From Amycolatopsis lexingtonensis (GTDB lineage: Bacteria > Actinomycetota > Actinomycetes > Mycobacteriales > Pseudonocardiaceae): 64,000 bases of DNA. The translations under genes and the position numbers were made by a program. The stretch spans positions 3,226,501 through 3,290,500 of the forward strand of contig NZ_JADBEG010000001.1 of the NCBI RefSeq assembly GCF_014873755.1, given 5' to 3'. Shown here in pieces: positions 32,793 through 40,425 of the stretch. Numbering within the stretch: the first letter of the stretch is position 1; each line of letters opens with the position of its first letter. The notes below the pieces were generated by a model. The model was not told the origin of the DNA. It saw only the letters and a list, made by a program, of their open reading frames with translations, and made no database searches.

Positions 32793-34048
32793 GCGCGATC
32801 ACCGAGGAGCACGTCGCGACCTCGTCACGGCCGAGCGACCTGCGCATCACCGACCTGCGGGTGGCCAACGTGACCGGCGTGCCGTTCCGCTCGTCGATCA
32901 TCCGGATCGACACGAACCAGGGACTGTCCGGCTACGGCGAGGTGCGCGACCAGGCCAGCGCCACCTACGCGCTCGTGCTGAAGAGCAGGCTCCTCGGGGA
33001 AAACCCGTGCAACCTCGACAAGATCTTCCGCAAGATCAAGCAGTTCGGGTACCACGGCCGCCAGGGCGGCGGGGTCTCCGGCGTCGAGATGGCGCTGATG
33101 GACCTGGCCGGCAAGGCGTACGGCGTACCCGCGTACGCGTTGATCGGGGGCCGGTTCCGGGACGAGATCCGCTGCTACGCGGACACGCCGTCGCTGCCGG
33201 ACCCGCACGCGATGGGCGCCCGGCTGCTGGAACGCAAGCGGCGCGGGTTCACGATGCTGAAGATGGACGTGGGCGTCGACCTGCTGTGGGACGTGCCGGG
33301 AGCGCTGATCGCGCCGCCGGGCGCCCGCGCGGACGACACGACGATGCACCCCTTCACCGGCATCCAGGTCACCGCTCGCGGCGTCGAGCACTTGGTGTCC
33401 TATGTGGACATCGTCCGGTCGGTCGTCGGCTACGACGTCGCGCTCGCCGCCGACCACTTCGGCCACATCGCCCTGGACTCGTGCATCCGGATCGGCCGCG
33501 CGCTGGAGCCGTTCACCCTGGCGTGGATCGAAGACCTGCTCCCGTGGCAGCTGACCGACCAGTGGCGCCAGCTCACCACGTCCGTCGCCGTCCCGACGTG
33601 CACTGGCGAGGACATCTACCTGCTCGACGGCTTCCGGCCGTTGCTGGACGCCGGCGCCATCCGCGTCGTCCACCCCGACCCGGCGACGTCGGGCGGCATC
33701 GCGGAGACCAAGCGGCTCGGCGACTACGCGCAGGAGCGCGGGATCGCGATGGCCCTGCACCTGGCGGCGTCGCCGATCGCGACGATGGCGTGCGTGCACC
33801 TGGCCGCCGCCACGGAGAACTTCCTCGCCCTCGAACACCACGCGGCCGACGTGGAGTTCTGGAGCGACCTCGTCACCGGCCCGCTGATCCGGGACGGCCA
33901 CATCGCGGTCCCGGACACGCCGGGCCTGGGCTTCGGCGACCTCAACGAGGACCTGCTGCGCCGCCACCTCGACCCGCGCGATCCGGTGTTCTTCGCGGAA
34001 ACGACGCACTGGGACGCGGAGTCGAGCCACGACCGGCTGTGGAGCTAG
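32789..34048 (+). CDS. Enolase-superfamily dehydratase, second paralogue
   Basis: Enolase-superfamily enzyme (419 residues), only distantly similar to the one at 26092. Metal ligands appear as D in AADHFGHIAL, E in WIEDLLPW and E in TGEDIYLLDG. The general base pair is D in HPDPATSGG and H in ALHLAASP, with LKMDVG on the second strand. An acidic insertion around 175-200 (GARADDTTMHPF) is unusual and may shape the capping loop. ATG overlaps the stop of the fused permease, so it is the last gene of the importer operon and should act on what is imported. Confidence 0.85.
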   Translation: MSAITEEHVATSSRPSDLRITDLRVANVTGVPFRSSIIRIDTNQGLSGYGEVRDQASATYALVLKSRLLGENPCNLDKIFRKIKQFGYHGRQGGGVSGVEMALMDLAGKAYGVPAYALIGGRFRDEIRCYADTPSLPDPHAMGARLLERKRRGFTMLKMDVGVDLLWDVPGALIAPPGARADDTTMHPFTGIQVTARGVEHLVSYVDIVRSVVGYDVALAADHFGHIALDSCIRIGRALEPFTLAWIEDLLPWQLTDQWRQLTTSVAVPTCTGEDIYLLDGFRPLLDAGAIRVVHPDPATSGGIAETKRLGDYAQERGIAMALHLAASPIATMACVHLAAATENFLALEHHAADVEFWSDLVTGPLIRDGHIAVPDTPGLGFGDLNEDLLRRHLDPRDPVFFAETTHWDAESSHDRLWS

Positions 34049-34109
34049 TCCCGACTGTGAGCTCGTTCACATGTGGTCACAGCCGAGCGGAACGCGGTGT
34101 CTGGTGGGC

Positions 34110-34853
34110 ATGACGAACGAAGAACAGACCTCGGTGCTGATCACCGGTGGCAACAAGGGACTCGGTTTCGAAGCGGCCCGGCGGCTCGGGGAGCGGGGCT
34201 GGACGATCTTCCTCGGCTCACGGGACGAAGGCCGGGGCCAGGCGGCCGCCGACAAGCTGGCCGCCGGTGGCGCGAACGTGGTCATGGTCCCGCTGGACGT
34301 GACCTCGGACGAGTCGGTGGCCGACGCCGTACGGCTCGTGCGCAAGCACACCGACCGGCTGGACGTGCTGATCAACAACGCCGGCGCACCGGGAAACGCT
34401 GTCCCACCCGCGGAGGCTACGGCCGACGAGATCCATTCCGTCTACGACACCAACGTGTACGGGCCGGTCAGGGTCACGCACGCGTTCCTACCCCTGCTGA
34501 CCGCGGCGGACCACCCACGGGTGGTGATGGTGTCCAGCGGGGGCGGTTCCTTCGCGGTCATGGCCGATCCGACGCAGGCCGTCTCGAAAATGCACGAACT
34601 CGCCTACAGCTCGTCGAAAGCGGCGCTGAACATGATCACCGTCCGGTACGCCCAGGCGCTCCCCAACATCAAGTTCAACGCCATCACCCCCGGCGAGGTC
34701 GCCAACCACAAGTACACCGCCACCGACATGAACAACCACACCGGACAGCTGACGGTCACCGAGGGCACCGACCCGATCATCGAACTCGCGACGCTCGACG
34801 CCGACGGACCGACCGGGATCTTCATCGATCGCCTCGGCCCCGTCGGCTGGTAA
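34110..34853 (+). CDS. Short-chain dehydrogenase/reductase
   Basis: Classical SDR (247 residues) with the cofactor motif TGGNKGLGF near 11-19, NNAG near 89-92, a catalytic Ser in VSSGGG and the YSSSK pair (Tyr/Lys near 160-164). The SRDEGRG segment after the second strand suggests NADP preference. ATG 34110 gives the usual length; ATG 34071 would add a short extension containing no motif. It stands alone 61 bases after the dehydratase. The substrate is unknown. Confidence 0.84.
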   Translation: MTNEEQTSVLITGGNKGLGFEAARRLGERGWTIFLGSRDEGRGQAAADKLAAGGANVVMVPLDVTSDESVADAVRLVRKHTDRLDVLINNAGAPGNAVPPAEATADEIHSVYDTNVYGPVRVTHAFLPLLTAADHPRVVMVSSGGGSFAVMADPTQAVSKMHELAYSSSKAALNMITVRYAQALPNIKFNAITPGEVANHKYTATDMNNHTGQLTVTEGTDPIIELATLDADGPTGIFIDRLGPVGW

Positions 34854-34910
34854 CCGCGAACCGTAGAGGGTGCGGGGCTCGGGCCGGCGGGGTCAGCAGC
34901 GGCGCGCCAG

Positions 34911-34965
34911 CGTCTTGAATGAGTCATTCAGGACCTCCGAAGACCTGAATGAGTCATTCAAGACG
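34911..34965. repeat. Double-palindrome repeat, 22-base arms with one central mismatch
   Basis: Arms 34911-34932 and 34944-34965 are complementary at 21 of 22 positions. They enclose ACCTCCGAAGA and contain TGAATGAGTCATTCA in both. It lies between convergent genes (34853 and 34999). A reversed, partial copy of the GC-rich flank seen at 7164 follows at 34965-35000 and runs into the stop codon of the RraA-like gene. Confidence 0.86.
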
Positions 34966-34998
34966 TGGGGCGAGCGGGTCACCGGCGGCGGAGTGGCC

Positions 34999-35739
34999 CT
35001 AGGCACGGCCCTGTTCGGCCCGCCACCGTTCGTACTCGGGCCGGGCCTCGTCCGAAAGCGGGTAGTACCGCCGCAAATCGCCGCCCTCGGACAGGCGGAT
35101 GCGGGAGAACTCCTCCCACTCCGCGTGGTCCTGGGCGTGGGCCACCAGCGCGGGCGCGAGCTTGACCGGCACGACGACCGCCCCGTCGTCGTCGGCTACC
35201 ACGATGTCGCCCGGCTCGACGAGCGTGCCGCCGCACGCCACCGGGACGTTGACGGCGGCCGGGACGATGCCGGTCTGCGCGTGGAAGTTCGGGGTGGCGC
35301 CCCGGATCCACAGCCCCAGACCGAGCTGCTTGGCCTCGCCGGTGTCGCGCAGGCACCCGTCGACCACCACGCCGACGCCGCCGCGGCCTTTGAAGTAGGT
35401 CAGCATCATCTCGCCGAACACGCCGCTGCTCATGTCGCCGCGCGCGTCGACGACGATCATGTCGCCGGGCTGCGCGTGGTACATGACGTGGCGGTGCAAC
35501 TGTTTTTCCGGTTCTTCGTACTCGTCGACCGGGTAGAGGTCCTCGCGCTTCGGCAGGAATTGCAGCGTCAGCGCCGGACCGGCCACGCGCAGGCCGGGCG
35601 TCACCGAGACCGGTCCGCGGATGAACGCGCTGCGGATCCCCATGCGGCTGAGCTCGCCGCTGGCCGTGGCACTGCCGATGGCCGCGAGGGCCGCACTGAG
35701 TTCGGCGGGCGGGCGGACGATGTCGTGCGTCTCGACCAA
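34999..35739 (-). CDS. RraA/HMG-aldolase-like protein
   Basis: RraA-like fold protein (246 residues) of the group that includes 4-hydroxy-4-methyl-2-oxoglutarate aldolases and the RNase E inhibitor RraA. The motif VVDGCLRDTGEA near 140-151 gives the conserved G-x(2)-R-D site. Preceding VVDARGDMSSGVFGEMM and downstream VEPGDIVVADDDGAVVVP are typical. I prefer TTG 35739, which has GAGGGA nine bases upstream; ATG 35818-35820 in frame would overlap the preceding gene's stop and add 27 unconserved-looking residues. It follows the Ehr-like operon on the same strand. An aldolase role is likelier than RNase control, and the substrate is uncertain. Confidence 0.78.
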   Translation of the reverse strand: MVETHDIVRPPAELSAALAAIGSATASGELSRMGIRSAFIRGPVSVTPGLRVAGPALTLQFLPKREDLYPVDEYEEPEKQLHRHVMYHAQPGDMIVVDARGDMSSGVFGEMMLTYFKGRGGVGVVVDGCLRDTGEAKQLGLGLWIRGATPNFHAQTGIVPAAVNVPVACGGTLVEPGDIVVADDDGAVVVPVKLAPALVAHAQDHAEWEEFSRIRLSEGGDLRRYYPLSDEARPEYERWRAEQGRA

Positions 35740-35809
35740 GTCGGTAGCTCCCTCGGATCCGCGCTGACCGTGGCTTTCGGAGAAGTTCGAGCCTCCACTC
35801 GAGGGTAGC

Positions 35810-37327
35810 TCACAGATCATTGCCGGCGTAGGAAAGATTGAAGCTCTTGTTGGTCAACGGGAAATCGGGGACGATCGTGTCGGCCAGCGCCACCGGCAGC
35901 GCGGGCCAGTTGAAGAAGCTGGGGTCGGCGATCTTGACCCGGCTGAGCGTGCCGTCCGAAGCGACTTCGACGCGGTGCACGATGGTGCCGCGCCAGCCTT
36001 CGACGATGCCGACCCCCGACCGCACGACTCCCGGCGGCCCGGGCACCGGCGCACCCACCGAGCCGGGACTCGAACCTTCGGTCAGGGAGGTGATCAGGGC
36101 GATCGAGTGGGCGATTTCCTCCGCCCGCACGACAAAACGGGACAACACATCACCGTCGGTGCGCGTGTGGACGGTCCGGTCGATCACGTCCGGGAGCAAC
36201 GCGTGGTCGTGGCGGGCATCGGCGAGCACGCCGCTGGCACGGGCGACGTAGCCGAGGGTGCCCAGATCGGTGGCCTGGGCGCGGGTGAGGACGGCGGTCC
36301 CGGTGAACCGGTCGGCGACCACGGTGTTGGCCAGGGCCAGCCCGGCGATCTCGGCGACGTCGGTGCCGAGCGCCGCCAGCGCCGCCGGGTCCGGGACGTG
36401 CGCCAGCCGGGTGGCGCCGGGGCGGATGGCGCCGCGCAGGAGCCGGTGCCCGGTCACGTGGTCGTTGAGGCGCAGCAGTTGTTCGCGGACCCGCTGGAAC
36501 TGGTTGTTGAGGATGCCGTACCCGACGTCGTTGCAGAGCGCGCCGAGATCGGTGACGTGGTTGTAAAGCCGTTCCAGTTCCAGCAGGATCGCGCGCATCC
36601 GATGCGCGTCCTCGGGCACCGGGATGCCGCACGCGTCCTCGACGGCCTGGCAGAACGCGAGGGTGTGGCCGACGGCGGTGTCGCCGCTGACGCGTTCGGC
36701 CAGTTCGAGCGCGTCGCCGGGACGGCGGCCCTGGAACAGCTTCTCGATTCCCTTGTGGACGAACCAGAGCCGGGCCTTGAGGTTGAGGATCGTCTCGCCG
36801 ACGACGGAGAACCGGAAGTGCCCCGGTTCGATCATCCCGGCGTGCACCGGGCCGACCGGGATCTCGTACACACCGTCGCCCTCGACCGTCCGGAACGGGT
36901 ACGGGCCGTCGACGGGACCGAACGCCGGCGGATCACCGGCGCCGGCCAGCATCGGGTACCAGCCCCGGGGCCAGTGGAAGTGCCGCACCAGCCGCCGCGG
37001 CAGCGGGTGTCCGGCCGGGACGATGCCGAACAGGTCCCGCAGCTCGCGTTCGAACCGGCCGGCCGGGAACGACAGCCCGGCCAGGCTGGGCACCGCCGGC
37101 CGGGCGGGGTCCAGGGGGACGTGCAGTTCGACGCGCCGGTCGGGACCGGCGGCGGTGAACAGGTACACCGCGCGCAGCGCGTCGCCGTCGTCGTGCCCGG
37201 CGATCAGGGTGACGCGGTAGCCGTGCGCGAGCAGCGCCCGCGCCCGCTCCGGCAGCTCCGCCGGGGCGATGGTGCGGGCGGAGCGGCGGAAGCCGACCTC
37301 GTCGCTGAACGAATCCGGAACGGTCAT
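35810..37327 (-). CDS. hycE: Ehr-like complex large subunit, NuoC-NuoD fusion (HycE-like, Ni-free)
   Basis: Peripheral large subunit (505 residues) with an N-terminal NuoC-like domain (about 1-140, FERELRDLFGI) fused to a NuoD/HycE domain. Where [NiFe] hydrogenases have CxxC near the N-terminus of that domain, this protein reads ERVSGDTAVGHTLAFC. Where they have DPCxxC near the C-terminus, it reads ADPSFFNWPALPVA. All four nickel ligands are therefore absent and it cannot be a hydrogenase catalytic subunit. It is the last gene of a six-subunit operon in the order of M. tuberculosis Rv0082-Rv0087 and corresponds to Rv0087 (hycE). ATG 37327 overlaps the upstream stop. Confidence 0.85.
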   Translation of the reverse strand: MTVPDSFSDEVGFRRSARTIAPAELPERARALLAHGYRVTLIAGHDDGDALRAVYLFTAAGPDRRVELHVPLDPARPAVPSLAGLSFPAGRFERELRDLFGIVPAGHPLPRRLVRHFHWPRGWYPMLAGAGDPPAFGPVDGPYPFRTVEGDGVYEIPVGPVHAGMIEPGHFRFSVVGETILNLKARLWFVHKGIEKLFQGRRPGDALELAERVSGDTAVGHTLAFCQAVEDACGIPVPEDAHRMRAILLELERLYNHVTDLGALCNDVGYGILNNQFQRVREQLLRLNDHVTGHRLLRGAIRPGATRLAHVPDPAALAALGTDVAEIAGLALANTVVADRFTGTAVLTRAQATDLGTLGYVARASGVLADARHDHALLPDVIDRTVHTRTDGDVLSRFVVRAEEIAHSIALITSLTEGSSPGSVGAPVPGPPGVVRSGVGIVEGWRGTIVHRVEVASDGTLSRVKIADPSFFNWPALPVALADTIVPDFPLTNKSFNLSYAGNDL

Positions 37328-38805
37328 GACGCCCCCGTGAGCGTGTCGGCGGCCAGGTGCACCAGGGAACTCAGCGGCCCCGCGGCGACCCCGAGCGCCG
37401 CGCTGCCCACCAGCCCCGTGACCAGGACGAGAGCCAACGTCCGCGGCAGCCGGACCGGTGCGGTGGCCGCGCCGGGTCCTTCGGGCGCGGGGCCGAGCAG
37501 CATGCGGCTGGTGTGCGTGACGAGGGCGGCGGCGATCACGGCCACGAGGGCCAGCGCGGCGGTCGTGGCCCAGCCGAGGCCGGCGGCGAAGCCGGTGCGG
37601 GCGATCCCGAGCTCGCTGGCGAACACGCTGAACGGCGGCAGCCCGATCAGCGCCAGCACGCCGGACCCGAGACACCCGGCCAGCAGCGGCTGGCGGGCCG
37701 CGAGGCCGCGGACGCCGTCGATGCGGCTGGTGCGCTCGGTCTGCAGGACGCGCCCCGCGGCCAGGAACAGCACGCCCTTGACCAGGCCGTGCCCCAGGAC
37801 GTGCAGCAGGGCCGCGGCGAGCGCGAGCGGCGTGCCGACGGCGGCCCCGAATGCGACCAGGCCGAGGTGTTCGATGCTGGAGTAGGCCAGCATCCGCTTG
37901 TAGTCGCGCTGGGCCAGCAGCAGCGACGCCGCCAGCAACAGGGACGCCAGTGCCATGACGATCAGCAGGGAGCGGGCGAAGCCGGTCCCGAGTGCGGCGT
38001 CGGCGACGACCTTGACCCGCAGGATGGCGTAGAGGGCGACCGAGAGCAGCACCCCGGACATCAGCGCGGACACCGGGGCCGGCGCCTGGGAATGCGCGTC
38101 GGGCAGCCACGCGTGCAGCGGCGCCAGCCCGGCTTTGGTGCCGAACCCGATGATCAGCAGCGCCACCGCGATCCGGGTGACGCCGGGGTCGAGCCCGGCC
38201 GCGGCGTGCGTGAGCGCGGCCAGGTCCAGTCCCGGGCCGCCGGGGGCGTGCCGGGCGGCGTAGTTGAGCAGGAAGGTTCCCAGCAGCGCGAGCGCGATTC
38301 CCGCCGAGCAGATGACCACGTACTTCCAGGCGGCTTCCACGGCCTGGCGGGTGCGCCGCTGCCCGACCAGGAACGCGGTGACGATGGTGGTGGCCTCGAT
38401 CGCGACCCACAGCACGCCGAGGTTGCCCGCGACGACGGCCAGTGCCATGGCGGCGAGGAACAGCTGCACCAGCACGCTGTGCCGGGCCGCGGTGCGCGCG
38501 GTGGCCCGCCCGGCACCGATCTCGGCGCGCAGGAACGCCGGCGTCGCCGCGGTGGCGAGGCACCCGACCACGCCGATCACGATCAGCATGAACGCCGACA
38601 GCGCGTCGGCCCGCGCCAGCCCGCCGAGCGCAGCCCGGGGACCGGACGCGACGACGTCGACGGCGAGCGCGACCGCGGCGGCCAGCGTGACCACCGCGCT
38701 CCCGGTACTGACCCAGCGCGTCGCGGGGCGCCAGCCGGCCACCAGGTACAGCCCGGCACCGAGGAGCGGCACGGCGACCGGGGCGAGCAAGAGGACAGTG
38801 GTCAT
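37324..38805 (-). CDS. hycQ: Ehr-like complex antiporter-type subunit (NuoN/HyfF-like)
   Basis: Polytopic membrane protein (493 residues) of the Mrp/NuoLMN antiporter family with about 14 helices. The proton-channel signatures are present: WKYVVICSAGIALALLG near 150, and TKAGLAPLHAWLPDAHSQAP near 210-230 with its Lys. The DYKRMLAYSSIEHLGLVAFG segment near 280 follows. It matches Rv0086 by position and approximate length. Start and stop overlap the neighbours by four bases, so it is translated in a coupled array. Confidence 0.86.
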   Translation of the reverse strand: MTTVLLLAPVAVPLLGAGLYLVAGWRPATRWVSTGSAVVTLAAAVALAVDVVASGPRAALGGLARADALSAFMLIVIGVVGCLATAATPAFLRAEIGAGRATARTAARHSVLVQLFLAAMALAVVAGNLGVLWVAIEATTIVTAFLVGQRRTRQAVEAAWKYVVICSAGIALALLGTFLLNYAARHAPGGPGLDLAALTHAAAGLDPGVTRIAVALLIIGFGTKAGLAPLHAWLPDAHSQAPAPVSALMSGVLLSVALYAILRVKVVADAALGTGFARSLLIVMALASLLLAASLLLAQRDYKRMLAYSSIEHLGLVAFGAAVGTPLALAAALLHVLGHGLVKGVLFLAAGRVLQTERTSRIDGVRGLAARQPLLAGCLGSGVLALIGLPPFSVFASELGIARTGFAAGLGWATTAALALVAVIAAALVTHTSRMLLGPAPEGPGAATAPVRLPRTLALVLVTGLVGSAALGVAAGPLSSLVHLAADTLTGAS

Positions 38806-39467
38806 GAGTCGCGCAGCTCCCGCAGCTCGTCGAGGTCGGCCTCGCCGAAGGTCTCCCGCATCCGGGTGGTGAGGATCTGCAGCACCAGCACGACCAGCAG
38901 GACGTCCAGCGACACGCCGAGCTCGACCACGAGCCCGGCCCCGCCGGTGGTCAGGAACCCGACCGCGGTGATCCCGTTGTCCAGCAACAGGAAGCCGACC
39001 AGCTGCGACAGCGCCCGCCGCCGGGTCACCAGCGTGAAGAACCCGATGAGGACGACGGTCAGCCCGACCGGGATCGCCTGCGTGGCCGGCGACGGCGCGA
39101 GCGCGACCAGCGGCTGGGACACCGCGTAGGCGAGCAGGGTCAGCGCGGCGGCGGCCAGCAACGAGGACGCCACGTTGACCAGCGGCCGGGTCTCGCGCCG
39201 CACCGCCGTACTCCGGGCCAGTGCGCGGCGCAGCAGGTACGGCAGCACCCCGGCGCGCAGCACGGCGATCCCGGCGGCGGCCACGCCGAGTTCGGCCGAC
39301 CCCTCGCGCGCGGCCAGCACCGCCACCAGCACGGTCAAGGCCAGGCCCTGCAACGCGAAGACCCGGATGATCACGGCGAGTTCGCGGCGCCACAGGATCA
39401 GCACCGCGGTCAGCAACAGCGCCCCGCAGGCCAGATCCAGCAGCTGCACGTAGGTCGTCTCGCTCAC
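38802..39467 (-). CDS. hycP: Ehr-like complex small membrane subunit (HyfE-like)
   Basis: Membrane protein (221 residues) with about six helices and the HyfE/NuoK-like ending FLLLDNGITAVGFLTT, followed by a charged cytosolic tail ETFGEADLDELRELRDS. GTG 39467 is chosen because AAAGGA lies upstream and it excludes a read-through N-terminus. It corresponds to Rv0085 in gene order. HyfE-type subunits lie between the antiporter-like and NuoH-like modules of group 4 hydrogenase-related complexes. Confidence 0.83.
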   Translation of the reverse strand: MSETTYVQLLDLACGALLLTAVLILWRRELAVIIRVFALQGLALTVLVAVLAAREGSAELGVAAAGIAVLRAGVLPYLLRRALARSTAVRRETRPLVNVASSLLAAAALTLLAYAVSQPLVALAPSPATQAIPVGLTVVLIGFFTLVTRRRALSQLVGFLLLDNGITAVGFLTTGGAGLVVELGVSLDVLLVVLVLQILTTRMRETFGEADLDELRELRDS

Positions 39468-39477
39468 GGCAGTCCTT

Positions 39478-40425
39478 TCAGGCCAGGAAGAACGACGCGG
39501 CGACCGCGAGCAGCGCCAGCAGGAACGACCCGGCGAGCAGCTCGGGCACCCGGAACAGCCGCAGCTTGGCCAGGAACACCTCACCCGCCGCCAGCACCGC
39601 CCCGAGCAGCACGACCTTGACCAGCCACGCGCCCACGCCGATCGCGATCGCCATCGGGGCCGCGGACGTGGCGATCCCCCACGGCAGGAACAGGTTCGCC
39701 AGCAACCCGAGGAACACCGACAGCCGCATCGCCGAGGCCAGCTCCACCAGCGCCAGATCGGGACCGGCGTACTCGAGGATCATGGCTTCGTGCACCATGG
39801 TCAGCTCCAGGTGCGTCGACGGGTTGTCCACCGGCAGCCGCCCGGTTTCGGCGACGATCACCACGACGAGCGCGACCGCGGCGAGCAGGCTCACCGGGGA
39901 GATCACCCGCGCCGGGTCGTGCAGCGTCGAGGTGACGATCGAGGCGAGGTTGGTCGACCCGACCCGCACCGACAGCGCGAAGATCGCGACCAGCAGTGTC
40001 GGCTCGACCAGCGCGATGATCGTCATCTCGCGGCTGGCACCCATCCCGCCGAACGCCGTCCCGGTGTCCAGCCCGGCCAGCGCGAGCGCCACCGTGCCCA
40101 CCGCGAGCAGCGCGACCACCGCGAACAGGTCGGCCACCGGCCCGATCGCCGAGTCGGTGGTGGCGAACGGCGTCACCACGGCCACCACGAGCGTGGTCGC
40201 GACCAGGACCAGCGGCGCGAACCGGAAGACCTCGCTGGTGCCGCGCGGCGCGATCGGCTCCTTGCGCAGCAGCTTGCGCAGATCCCGCCACGGCTGCCCC
40301 ACCCCGGCGCCCGCCCGCCCTTCCAGCCGGGCCCGCACCTGCCGCATCACCCCGACCAGCAGCGGCGACGCGCCGACGACCACGACCGGCTGCACGAACC
40401 CGCCGATCAGCCCCAGCGCGGTCAC
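39478..40425 (-). CDS. hycD: Ehr-like complex NuoH/HyfC-like membrane subunit
   Basis: Membrane anchor (315 residues) of the NuoH/HycD family with eight helices. The cytosolic motif IVAETGRLPVDNPSTHLELTM and HEAMILEYAGPDLAL, conserved at the quinone or electron-transfer interface of this family, are intact. GTG 40425 overlaps the upstream stop (GTGA). The subunit connects the peripheral NuoB/NuoCD-like arm to the antiporter-like modules. Corresponds to Rv0084. Confidence 0.87.
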   Translation of the reverse strand: MTALGLIGGFVQPVVVVGASPLLVGVMRQVRARLEGRAGAGVGQPWRDLRKLLRKEPIAPRGTSEVFRFAPLVLVATTLVVAVVTPFATTDSAIGPVADLFAVVALLAVGTVALALAGLDTGTAFGGMGASREMTIIALVEPTLLVAIFALSVRVGSTNLASIVTSTLHDPARVISPVSLLAAVALVVVIVAETGRLPVDNPSTHLELTMVHEAMILEYAGPDLALVELASAMRLSVFLGLLANLFLPWGIATSAAPMAIAIGVGAWLVKVVLLGAVLAAGEVFLAKLRLFRVPELLAGSFLLALLAVAASFFLA

